5,269 bases of DNA, taken from an uncultured Eubacteriales bacterium (GTDB lineage Bacteria; Bacillota; Clostridia; Lachnospirales; Lachnospiraceae). Below the pieces are notes generated by a model. The model was not told the DNA's origin, ran no database searches, and worked only from the letters and a program-made list of their open reading frames with translations. Made by a program: the position numbers and the translations under genes. Location of the stretch: NCBI GenBank assembly GCA_900313775.1, contig OMSP01000159.1:1-5269 (forward strand), written 5' to 3'. This document shows, piece by piece, positions 1 to 5,269 of this stretch (positions are counted from its first letter, which is position 1; each line of letters begins with the position of its first letter).

Positions 1-27
1 AAAAAGACCGGAAAGGAGGCGGCGTAA
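1..27 (+). CDS. Possible C-terminal end of upstream gene (livM-like by position), partial
   Basis: Frame 1 is open from the window edge and ends in TAA at 25-27, giving the tail KKTGKEAA just before the livG start. In Liv operons the gene before livG is usually the permease livM, and such basic hydrophilic tails are common at permease ends, so this is probably its last eight codons. This is inference from position only. Frame 2 is also open and ends at TGA 29-31, overlapping the livG ATG, so the reading frame is not certain. Nothing in so few residues identifies a product. Confidence 0.35.
   Translation, partial: KKTGKEAA
12..19 (+). promoter_or_regulatory. Ribosome binding site of livG
   Basis: AAAGGAGG lies 8 nt before the ATG at 28. 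This strong site matters because the downstream protein has a long non-family N-terminus. It supports translation from ATG 28 rather than from a later codon near the ABC domain, which begins around residue 61. Confidence 0.8.
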
Positions 28-1089
28 ATGACAGACAAAAGACAATACGTTGAGGCTACCGATACCGGTCACGGATATGAGAACAGACAGGAGATCTATT
101 ACGACGACAATGTAGGCGGCAGAGCTGTTTTTGTAGATGCCAAAGAGCATCAGCAGGAAGCAGTAACAGAACCGTTCCTTCAGGAAAGAGATAAGGACAG
201 AACACCTATTCTTGAAGTGAAAGGTCTGGGTATCGATTTCGGCGGACTCACCGCAGTCGATGATTTCAGTATGGCGATAGGCCGCAGGGAGATAGGAGGA
301 CTGATCGGACCAAACGGCGCCGGCAAGACCACCATCTTTAATATGCTCACTAAAGTGTATGAACCGACGAGGGGTGAGATCTTCTTCAACGGCAAGAGTA
401 CGAAAGGGATGAACACGGTTGATATCAACAAAGCCGGAATGGCGCGTACTTTCCAGAACATCCGTCTCTTTGACAAGCTGACAGTTGAAGAAAACATCAA
501 AGTCGCCATGCATCATACGACAGATTACAATCTGATCGACGGAATGCTGCACACTCCCAGATACCGCAGGGAAGAGGAGCGCATTCATGAGGAAGCGATG
601 AAATACCTCAAGATCTTCGGTATGACAAAAAGGGCGGATTACAAAGCCGGATCTCTGCCCTACGGTGCGCAGCGGAGACTCGAGATCATGCGGGCTTTGG
701 CTACTAAACCGAGGCTGCTTTTGCTCGATGAGCCTGCTGCAGGAATGAACCCGTCTGAAACTGCCGATCTGATGAATACGATCAGAGATATCAGAGACAG
801 ATTTGAGATCGCGATCCTCCTGATAGAACATGATATGAGTCTTGTCATGGGTGTCTGCGAGGGTATTGCGGTATTAAACTATGGTAAGACCATTGCCAAG
901 GGGACGCCTTCCGAGATCCAGAGCAATCCTAAGGTCATCGAGGCTTATCTCGGTAAGAGCAGAGGCAAGATGGACGAGGAAGAGGCGGAAGAGGCCAAGG
1001 ATATTGAAGCGGCATATAAGATCGGAACTGTAAAATCCAAGGTTCCTACAAAACCTGACGAGGGAAGCGACAGAAAGGAGGAGAAATAA
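28..1089 (+). CDS. livG: Branched-chain amino acid ABC transporter ATP-binding protein LivG, with extended ends
   Basis: One of the two cytoplasmic ATPases that drive a Liv/HAAT-type importer for branched-chain or other hydrophobic amino acids. The ABC domain spans about residues 61-310. It has Walker A GPNGAGKTT (94-102), a Q-loop with Q143 in the LivG-typical ARTFQNIRLF segment, the signature LPYGAQRRLEI (210-220), Walker B LLLLDEP (230-236; D234, E235) and H-loop H268 in IEHDM. The AAGMNPSE stretch after Walker B is typical of LivG. At 353 residues it is about 100 longer than a usual LivG of roughly 255. The excess is a polar N-terminus of about 60 residues and a charged Glu/Lys-rich tail of about 43. 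ATG 28 has a strong ribosome binding site, so the N-terminal extension is probably translated. The stop overlaps the livF start by one base, implying a shared transcript and coupled translation. Substrate specificity cannot be read from the ATPase. Confidence 0.93.
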   Translation: MTDKRQYVEATDTGHGYENRQEIYYDDNVGGRAVFVDAKEHQQEAVTEPFLQERDKDRTPILEVKGLGIDFGGLTAVDDFSMAIGRREIGGLIGPNGAGKTTIFNMLTKVYEPTRGEIFFNGKSTKGMNTVDINKAGMARTFQNIRLFDKLTVEENIKVAMHHTTDYNLIDGMLHTPRYRREEERIHEEAMKYLKIFGMTKRADYKAGSLPYGAQRRLEIMRALATKPRLLLLDEPAAGMNPSETADLMNTIRDIRDRFEIAILLIEHDMSLVMGVCEGIAVLNYGKTIAKGTPSEIQSNPKVIEAYLGKSRGKMDEEEAEEAKDIEAAYKIGTVKSKVPTKPDEGSDRKEEK

Positions 1090-1799
1090 TGGGTTCGGTA
1101 CTGACCGTTAAGAATATCAATGTATATTACGGTGCGATCCATGCCATCAAGGGCATCTCCTTCGACGTCAACAAAGGCGAGATCGTGACGCTCATAGGCG
1201 CAAACGGCGCCGGAAAGTCTACTACTCTGCATACCATATCAGGGTTGTTGAGGAGCAAGACAGGAGATATTGAATTCCTGGACAGTTCAATTGCGAGGAC
1301 ACCTGCACATAAGATCGTATCCAAGGGTATCTCGCATGTGCCCGAGGGAAGACGTATCTTTGCGGGGCTGACGGTGGAAGACAATCTGCAGATGGGGGCG
1401 TTTACCACTAAGCCTGAAAGGATCGACCAGAACCTTGAATATGTATACGAGCAGTTCCCCAGGCTGAAGGAGAGAGCAAAACAGATAGCCGGTACCCTCT
1501 CAGGAGGTGAACAGCAGATGCTGGCGATGGGAAGAGGGCTGATGTCTGACCCCAGGCTGTTGATGCTCGATGAGCCTTCGATGGGTCTGGCTCCGATCCT
1601 GGTAGACCAGATTTTTGAGATCATCCACAGACTCAACAAGGCAGGAACGACCATTCTTCTCGTAGAGCAGAATGCTCAAATGGCGCTTTCCATCGCGACC
1701 CGCGCTTATGTTCTGGAGACCGGAAGGATCACACTGGAAGGGCCGGCTTCAGAACTGATGGACAACGAAGAAGTTCGAAAAGCCTACCTCGGAGAATAA
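1089..1799 (+). CDS. livF: Branched-chain amino acid ABC transporter ATP-binding protein LivF
   Basis: Second ATPase of the Liv-type importer, expected to pair with LivG under the membrane permeases LivH/LivM. At 236 residues it has the normal family length. Visible motifs are Walker A GANGAGKST (37-45), HVPEGRRIF (83-91, the family form of the Q-loop region), signature LSGGEQQ (137-143) and Walker B LLMLDEP (157-163; D161, E162). The switch-histidine position is occupied by Q194 in LVEQN, which is usual in LivF, whereas LivG here keeps its histidine. The start is firm: AAAGGAGG at 1074-1081 lies 7 nt upstream, and TAATG joins the livG stop to this ATG. A hairpin with a T-run begins 18 nt after the stop codon and probably ends the liv transcript. 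Confidence 0.95.
   Translation: MGSVLTVKNINVYYGAIHAIKGISFDVNKGEIVTLIGANGAGKSTTLHTISGLLRSKTGDIEFLDSSIARTPAHKIVSKGISHVPEGRRIFAGLTVEDNLQMGAFTTKPERIDQNLEYVYEQFPRLKERAKQIAGTLSGGEQQMLAMGRGLMSDPRLLMLDEPSMGLAPILVDQIFEIIHRLNKAGTTILLVEQNAQMALSIATRAYVLETGRITLEGPASELMDNEEVRKAYLGE
1791..1794 (+). promoter_or_regulatory. Candidate ribosome binding site of the PAP2 gene
   Basis: GGAG lies in the last sense codons of livF, 6 nt before ATG 1801. It is weaker than the sites of livG and livF, but well spaced. It is the only visible support for the start at 1801, since later in-frame TTG/GTG codons (1846, 1873, 1897) have no comparable site. Confidence 0.5.
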
Positions 1800-1800
1800 A

Positions 1801-2442
1801 ATGCAAAGACGTTCGACAGATACCGGGGGAGGCCCCGGTATCTTTTTGACAGCAGGCGTTGTATGTCTGGTATTGTTTGCCCTGTTAACGGTATGTGTGA
1901 GCGCAGGCCGGACACAGTCTTTGGACGAACGCCTGGCGCAGCAGTTTTACAGTGTGCGGACAACATGGCTTACCGGTCTGATCAGAACACTGACATGGCT
2001 GGGGAGCTGGAAGGTCATTACGGCGATTTGTGTCGTTCTGGTTGCTTTTCCGGCGACCAGGAAGCCGTGGGGGATCCCTGTATCGGCGCTGGCCATCGCG
2101 ACAAACATGCTCCGCGCAGTTGTCAAGATGCTGATCGGACGGCCGAGACCTGACAGGATCTACCATTTGGTGAAAGAAGGCAGTTGGTCGTTTCCGAGCG
2201 GGCATGCGCTGACTGCGATAGCAGTCTACGGATTCCTCGCGTGGAATCTGTGGAAGCTGGGTAAGAAGTGGAGGTGGCTGGCCGTTATCTGTGCCGTCCT
2301 CGCCGTGTCCATCGGTCTCTCACGGATCTATCTGGGAGTGCATTATCCCTGTGACGTGCTCGGAGGATGGCTTGCAGGTGCGGGTCTCCTTCTTATCACC
2401 ATAGCTTTGACTGGACATTTCAGCAGGAAAAACTTATTATAA
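1801..2442 (+). CDS. PAP2-family membrane phosphatase (PgpB/BcrC-like)
   Basis: Type 2 phosphatidic acid phosphatase superfamily. Members remove phosphate from membrane lipids such as undecaprenyl pyrophosphate or phosphatidylglycerol phosphate, usually with the active site on the outer face. All three motifs are intact: K109 with R116-P117 (KX6RP), PSGH at 132-135, and S174-R175 through H181 to D185 (SRX5HX3D), so the catalytic residues are present. Hydrophobic stretches near 14-34, 70-86, 92-106, 136-152, 157-173 and 186-205 suggest about six membrane helices. At 213 residues the length is normal. ATG 1801 follows the livF stop after one base and has a GGAG site. This start gives a short cytoplasmic N-terminus before helix 1; later starts would cut into helix 1. 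A terminator-like hairpin lies across codons 6-16. The exact lipid substrate cannot be told from sequence. Confidence 0.88.
   Translation: MQRRSTDTGGGPGIFLTAGVVCLVLFALLTVCVSAGRTQSLDERLAQQFYSVRTTWLTGLIRTLTWLGSWKVITAICVVLVAFPATRKPWGIPVSALAIATNMLRAVVKMLIGRPRPDRIYHLVKEGSWSFPSGHALTAIAVYGFLAWNLWKLGKKWRWLAVICAVLAVSIGLSRIYLGVHYPCDVLGGWLAGAGLLLITIALTGHFSRKNLL
1818..1847 (+). terminator. Rho-independent terminator of the liv operon, inside the start of the PAP2 gene
   Basis: A perfect 11-bp stem (1818-1828 paired with 1833-1843, arm AGATACCGGGG) with a GAGG tetraloop at 1829-1832 runs directly into TTTTT at 1843-1847. This is the textbook form of an intrinsic terminator. It begins 18 nt after the livF stop, the usual place for an operon-end terminator. 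There is no A-run on the left side, so it should act only on + strand transcription. It lies within codons 6-16 of the PAP2 reading frame, so a ribosome translating from 1801 would be expected to open the stem. Confidence 0.8.
2412..2440 (+). promoter_or_regulatory. Candidate sigma-A-type promoter for the STAS/kinase/PHP cassette
   Basis: TGGACA (2412-2417, five of six matches to the -35 consensus) and TATTAT (2435-2440, five of six to -10) are separated by 17 nt. Transcription would start near 2447, about 35 nt before the STAS start codon. The elements lie in the last codons of the PAP2 gene. No terminator is seen between PAP2 and STAS, so readthrough from PAP2 is also possible. Identified by eye only. 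Confidence 0.4.
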
Positions 2443-2468
2443 AGGTGTATGAAGTTTATTGAAGTCTG

Positions 2469-2475
2469 AAAGGAG
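2469..2475 (+). promoter_or_regulatory. Ribosome binding site of the STAS gene
   Basis: AAAGGAG lies 6 nt before ATG 2482 in the 39-nt gap after the PAP2 stop, and fixes the start of the single-domain STAS protein. Confidence 0.75.
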
Positions 2476-2481
2476 TACACG

Positions 2482-2784
2482 ATGTTGAACATCACCAAAA
2501 CATTTGACAACGATGCTCTGCAGATTGCGTTGGAAGGACGTTTGGACACGACGACCGCTCCGGATCTTGAGAGCGCGCTCAACGAGTCCATCAACGACGC
2601 CAAGGAATTGACGCTGGATTTCGGAAAGCTGGAGTATATCTCTTCAGCCGGTCTGCGCGTCCTCCTGTCAGCGCAGAAGATCATGAATCAGCAGGGAAGC
2701 ATGAAAGTTATCAATGTGCGCGACGAGATCAACGATATCTTTGAGGTGACAGGTTTTTCAGACATCCTGACGATCGAGTCTTAA
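2482..2784 (+). CDS. Single-domain STAS protein, anti-sigma factor antagonist (SpoIIAA/RsbV-like)
   Basis: A 100-residue soluble protein made of one STAS domain, the usual length for a SpoIIAA/RsbV-type anti-anti-sigma factor. Family features are the LEGRLDTTTAPDLE segment (18-30), the hydrophobic strand LTLDF (43-47), YISSAGLRVLL (52-62) and the FEVTGF motif (87-92). In SpoIIAA the phosphorylated Ser58 sits in DSSG. Aligned by eye, S55 of the SSAG motif here takes its place, and the preceding Asp is replaced by S54, as in many STAS proteins with ISSAGLRVLL. It probably binds, and is phosphorylated by, a HATPase-type anti-sigma kinase. The obvious candidate is the C-terminal domain of the next gene, 11 nt downstream. 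Its STAS domain resembles that of the next gene, including 14 identical residues in KLEYISSAGLRVLL. Its final target is unknown. Confidence 0.9.
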   Translation: MLNITKTFDNDALQIALEGRLDTTTAPDLESALNESINDAKELTLDFGKLEYISSAGLRVLLSAQKIMNQQGSMKVINVRDEINDIFEVTGFSDILTIES

Positions 2785-2795
2785 GGAGAATAACT

Positions 2796-4379
2796 ATGCC
2801 GGATGCAGGCAGTGACAATCTGATCACCATCGATCTGGAGGGAAGGATCGATTCAAACAACGCGTCCGCGGTGGAAGAGAAACTGCTGTCCCAGGTTGAG
2901 GGAAAAAGCAACGCTTCGGTGCGGATCAAGGCCGATAAGCTCGAGTATATTTCCAGTGCAGGTCTGCGCGTTCTTCTTCATCTGAAAAAGACCAACCCGA
3001 ATCTGTCGATCACAGGCGTGAATCCGGAGGTCTATGAAGTCTTCGAAATGACAGGTTTCACGCAGATGATGAATGTCGAGAAGGCTTACCGGGTCGTCTC
3101 CGTTGAGGGTTGCGAAGAGATCGGCCGAGGTGCCAACGGTACGATCTACCGGATCGATCAGGACAATGTGGTCAAGGTCTACAACAACGCTGACGCATTG
3201 GAAGAGATACAACATGAGCGCGAGGTCGCCCGACTGGCGTTGGTTCTCGGTATTCCGACCGCCATCTCCTATGATGTGGTACGTGTGGGAGACAGCTACG
3301 GATCGGTCTTTGAACTGCTCAACGCCCGTTCATTTTCCAAGATCCTGGCCACTGAACCGGATAAGATGGACTGGTGTGTCAAAGAGTATGTGGATATGCT
3401 CAAACTCATCCACGGCACTATCGTACCGGAGGGAGAGTTACCGGACATGAGGCAGATCGCGATCGGCTGGGCCGAGTATTTGCGTGACTATCTGCCTGCG
3501 GAGTCCGCAAAGAAACTTGTAGCTCTCATGTGCGCTGTTCCCAAGGACAACCATATGCTCCACGGGGATTATCACACCAAGAATCTGGAGATTCAGGGAG
3601 ATGAGGTCCTTCTGATCGATATGGATACGCTGGCAGTGGGGCATCCGGTATTTGAACTGGCCTCCATGTTCAATGCGTTTATCGGTTTTTCCGAACTGGA
3701 TCACGAGATCGTAAAGAAGTTCCAGGGGTTCGACTTTGAGACATCCACTGTTTTCTGGAGAAAGACCCTGCAGGCTTATCTCGGTACGGATGACGAGGAA
3801 TTTATCCGTGAGGTCGAAGACAAGGCCCGTATAGTCGGCTATACCCGTCTGATCCGTCGTCTGATTCGACGCAGGGGGCTTGAGAACGAAGAGGGAAGAG
3901 CACGGATCGGTTTCTGGACGGATGAGCTGCTGAAGCTGCTGGATCAGTATGACAGCCTTGTATTTACCTGTTGTGCCGTCGATATGGAAGCTACAAAGGA
4001 TAATCTTCCCCGGGCCATGGCGTTTATCGACGAGCATCTGGAGTCGGTGGACTGCCCGATGAAAGAAAAGATGCAGATCGATGTTGCCGTGGAGGAGATC
4101 TTTATCAATATCGCCAATTACGCTTATGATCCCGGAAAAGGGAAAGTAACGATCCGCGTGGAGGCGCAGGAGGGAGAGGCAGAGATCACTTTTATCGACA
4201 GTGGTATACCCTATGATCCCCTTGCAAGAGAGGATCCCGACGTCACGCTCCCTGCTGAAGAGAGGCAGATCGGAGGACTGGGGATCTTCATGGTCAAAAA
4301 TACGATGGATGATATGTCGTATGAGAATAAAGACGGTAAGAACATCTTGACATTAACGAAAAAATGGGAAACAGCTTAA
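2796..4379 (+). CDS. Three-domain signalling protein: STAS + APH-like kinase + RsbW-like HATPase
   Basis: A 527-residue soluble fusion. Residues 1-97 are a STAS domain (YISSAGLRVLL at 51-61, candidate phosphoserine S54). Residues about 104-385 form an aminoglycoside-phosphotransferase/protein-kinase-like domain resembling the TIGR02172 paralogous family. It has the glycine loop GRGANGT (110-116), K127 in VVKVY, catalytic loop HGDYHTKN (256-263; D258, N263) and metal-binding D275 in LIDMD. Residues about 388-525 are a GHKL HATPase like RsbW/SpoIIAB: N-box with E434 and N438 (VEEIFINIANYAY), D468-S-G470 and GGLGIFMVKN (493-502). All three domains keep their key residues, so each may be active. 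The HATPase probably phosphorylates a STAS serine, in the neighbouring protein or in its own N-terminus. The kinase substrate is unknown, and an antibiotic-resistance role is unlikely in this fusion. The start follows AAGGAG, which overlaps the previous stop, 7 nt before ATG. The C-terminus overlaps the PHP gene by 16 nt. No transmembrane segment is seen. Confidence 0.88.
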   Translation: MPDAGSDNLITIDLEGRIDSNNASAVEEKLLSQVEGKSNASVRIKADKLEYISSAGLRVLLHLKKTNPNLSITGVNPEVYEVFEMTGFTQMMNVEKAYRVVSVEGCEEIGRGANGTIYRIDQDNVVKVYNNADALEEIQHEREVARLALVLGIPTAISYDVVRVGDSYGSVFELLNARSFSKILATEPDKMDWCVKEYVDMLKLIHGTIVPEGELPDMRQIAIGWAEYLRDYLPAESAKKLVALMCAVPKDNHMLHGDYHTKNLEIQGDEVLLIDMDTLAVGHPVFELASMFNAFIGFSELDHEIVKKFQGFDFETSTVFWRKTLQAYLGTDDEEFIREVEDKARIVGYTRLIRRLIRRRGLENEEGRARIGFWTDELLKLLDQYDSLVFTCCAVDMEATKDNLPRAMAFIDEHLESVDCPMKEKMQIDVAVEEIFINIANYAYDPGKGKVTIRVEAQEGEAEITFIDSGIPYDPLAREDPDVTLPAEERQIGGLGIFMVKNTMDDMSYENKDGKNILTLTKKWETA

Positions 4380-5230
4380 AAATAGATCTTCATTTACATT
4401 CAGTGATCTCCGACGGCTCCGATACACCGTCGGAGATTCTTGCGCACGTGAAAAGAGCTGAGATCGGACTTTTTTCGATCACGGATCACGATGCGATCAA
4501 AAGCTGCGAAACTATGAGGGAAGTATGGAAGGTCGGTAATCCGCACTTCCTGTCCGGAGTAGAATTTTCCTGTAAGGATGAGGAGGGACAGTATCATATT
4601 CTTGGTTACGGATATGATCCCGAGTCCGAGTCGATAGAACAGGTCGTGCATGAGGGACATAACTACCGTATGCGCAAATGCATAGCGAGGCTGGACTTTT
4701 TAAAGAGTGAGTACCAGATCGACTTTCCGGCGGATGAGGTAGAGGCGCTGCTGGCGCTCAATAATCCCGGCAAACCGCATCTGGGCAATCTCATGGTTAA
4801 ATACGGTTACGCGGCCACAAAAGAAGATGCGATCTTTAATTATATCAATAATGTCCAATTTGAAAGTGAATATGTGAGACCGGAGGATGCGATCGAAGGG
4901 ATCCTTAACGCCGGAGGCATTACGGTGCTTGCGCATCCTTCATACGGAAACGGAGATCAGATCATCGTGGGGGGCCAGATGGAGGAGCGCCTTGAGCGGC
5001 TGATAGGTTTTGGTCTTCAGGGGGTCGAAGCCTATTATTCAGGATTCACGGAGAAGCTCCAAGAAGAGATGCTTTATCTGGCGGACCGATATGATCTGTA
5101 TGTCACTGCCGGCAGTGATTACCACGGAAAGAACAAGCTGATCGCCATAGGAGACACCAATCTGGGGGATGTCTCCGAAGCCGTGCCGGGCCTGCAGCGA
5201 TTCCTGCAGGATGTCACGATCACACTATAG
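4364..5230 (+). CDS. PHP-domain metal-dependent phosphoesterase (TrpH/YciV-like, COG0613 type)
   Basis: A 288-residue soluble PHP hydrolase with the full metal-ligand set: H10 and H12 (DLHLHS), D17 (SDG), H42 (TDHD), E67 (GVEFS), H78 (YHILGYG), H139 (KPHLG), H191 (LAHP), D252 and H254 (GSDYHG). Family members hydrolyse phosphoesters, for example 3',5'-nucleoside bisphosphates or 5' ends of RNA (RNase AM/YciV). The length matches these proteins, but the substrate cannot be assigned from sequence. ATG 4364 is the only usable start: it puts the HxH motif at residue 10 as usual, and the frame upstream closes at TAA 4337-4339. No Shine-Dalgarno sequence precedes it, only an A-rich stretch, and the gene overlaps the upstream fusion by 16 nt. 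Translation therefore probably depends on ribosomes finishing the upstream gene. An 11-bp inverted repeat lies in codons 15-25. Confidence 0.9.
   Translation: MGNSLKIDLHLHSVISDGSDTPSEILAHVKRAEIGLFSITDHDAIKSCETMREVWKVGNPHFLSGVEFSCKDEEGQYHILGYGYDPESESIEQVVHEGHNYRMRKCIARLDFLKSEYQIDFPADEVEALLALNNPGKPHLGNLMVKYGYAATKEDAIFNYINNVQFESEYVRPEDAIEGILNAGGITVLAHPSYGNGDQIIVGGQMEERLERLIGFGLQGVEAYYSGFTEKLQEEMLYLADRYDLYVTAGSDYHGKNKLIAIGDTNLGDVSEAVPGLQRFLQDVTITL
4406..4437 (+). repeat. Perfect 11-bp inverted repeat early in the PHP gene
   Basis: ATCTCCGACGG at 4406-4416 pairs perfectly with 4427-4437 across a 10-nt loop. It encodes the region just after the HxH motif. There is no T-run after it, so it is not an intrinsic terminator. 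The RNA stem could slow ribosomes or protect a processed end; it could also come by chance from codon choice around the conserved SDG segment. Confidence 0.55.
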
Positions 5231-5269
5231 GTATGATTGCCTGTGTCTTGGCGCAGTGTTATAATAATT
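5231..5269 (+). other. Intergenic tail after the PHP gene, no terminator seen
   Basis: The 39 nt after the TAG stop hold no hairpin with a T-run and no start codon with a ribosome binding site. The only recognisable content is the promoter given separately. Transcription of the STAS/kinase/PHP cassette may therefore continue beyond the window. Confidence 0.5.
5237..5265 (+). promoter_or_regulatory. Candidate extended -10 promoter for a gene downstream of the window
   Basis: TTGCCT (5237-5242, four of six -35 matches), a 17-nt spacer, and a perfect TATAAT at 5260-5265 preceded by TGT, giving the TGn extended -10 form. It starts 7 nt after the PHP stop, as expected for a new transcription unit. 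The gene it would serve is outside the window. Confidence 0.55.

Noticed and set aside
1502..1520. AGGAGGTGA followed after 7 nt by an in-frame ATG (livF M144), resembling an internal translation start.
   Set aside because: The purine-rich run simply encodes the ABC signature SGGEQ, which often produces Shine-Dalgarno-like sequence. A product starting there would lack Walker A and have no clear role.
1127..1654. Long minus-strand open frame opposite livF, and others opposite the fusion gene and livG.
   Set aside because: These are mirror frames of strongly supported + strand genes. No recognisable domains or ribosome binding sites were noticed for them.
3073..3450. Alternative + strand frame inside the fusion gene.
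   Set aside because: It overlaps the well-supported kinase domain in another frame, has low-complexity Arg/Trp/Ser-rich composition, and shows no family motif.
3100..3950. Central domain read as an aminoglycoside-resistance enzyme.
   Set aside because: The HGD and IDMD motifs are shared across the whole kinase superfamily. The fusion to STAS and HATPase domains points to signalling, not antibiotic modification.
4347..4352. TTGACA just before the PHP start, resembling a -35 box.
   Set aside because: No -10-like hexamer is found at 16-19 nt downstream (the sequence there is AACAGCTT-like), and the site lies in the coding end of the fusion gene.
5191..5210. Inverted repeat CCTGCAG/CTGCAGG near the end of the PHP gene, a possible terminator.
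   Set aside because: The stem is only 7 bp with a 6-nt loop, no T-run follows, and it lies before the stop codon.
1..5269. Search for CRISPR arrays, tRNA or rRNA genes, insertion sequences and attachment sites.
   Set aside because: No regularly spaced repeats, cloverleaf-like segments, transposase motifs or terminal inverted repeats were seen; the window is almost fully coding.

Overview
The window is a gene-dense, single-strand stretch, with everything on the + strand. It most likely comes from an anaerobic, Gram-positive, low-to-mid GC bacterium of the class Clostridia (Bacillota). The basis is the strong AAAGGAGG-type ribosome binding sites, tight Bacillota-style operon spacing, an intrinsic terminator with a T-run, and the style of the LivG/LivF proteins. 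The family cannot be fixed from this sequence alone; a Lachnospiraceae or Anaerovoracaceae-like origin is a guess.

Layout. (1) 1-1799: the 3' end of a branched-chain amino acid (Liv/HAAT-type) ABC importer operon. It holds a probable last few codons of an upstream gene (livM-like by position), then livG and livF, the two cytoplasmic ATPases, with a 1-nt stop/start overlap. LivG has long extra ends (about 60 residues N-terminal, about 43 C-terminal). (2) 1801-2442: a PAP2-family membrane phosphatase with a complete active site. An 11-bp perfect hairpin followed by a T-run, which looks like the liv terminator, lies inside its first 16 codons. (3) 2482-5230: a three-gene signalling cassette with its own candidate promoter. 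It encodes a single-domain STAS protein (anti-anti-sigma type), a 527-residue fusion of STAS, an aminoglycoside-phosphotransferase-like kinase and a RsbW-like HATPase, and a PHP-family metallo-phosphoesterase whose start overlaps the fusion gene by 16 nt and lacks a ribosome binding site. (4) 5231-5269: a short intergenic tail with a good extended -10 promoter for a gene beyond the window.

How they fit together. LivG and LivF would power amino acid uptake. The STAS/STAS-kinase-HATPase pair looks like a compact partner-switching device: the HATPase would phosphorylate a serine on a STAS partner, and that phosphorylation would control release of a target. The target is not visible here; no sigma factor and no PP2C phosphatase lie in the window. 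The central kinase domain, fused between the usual antagonist (STAS) and anti-sigma kinase (HATPase) parts, is the most unusual feature of the window. The PHP enzyme is translationally tied to this cassette, but its substrate is unknown.
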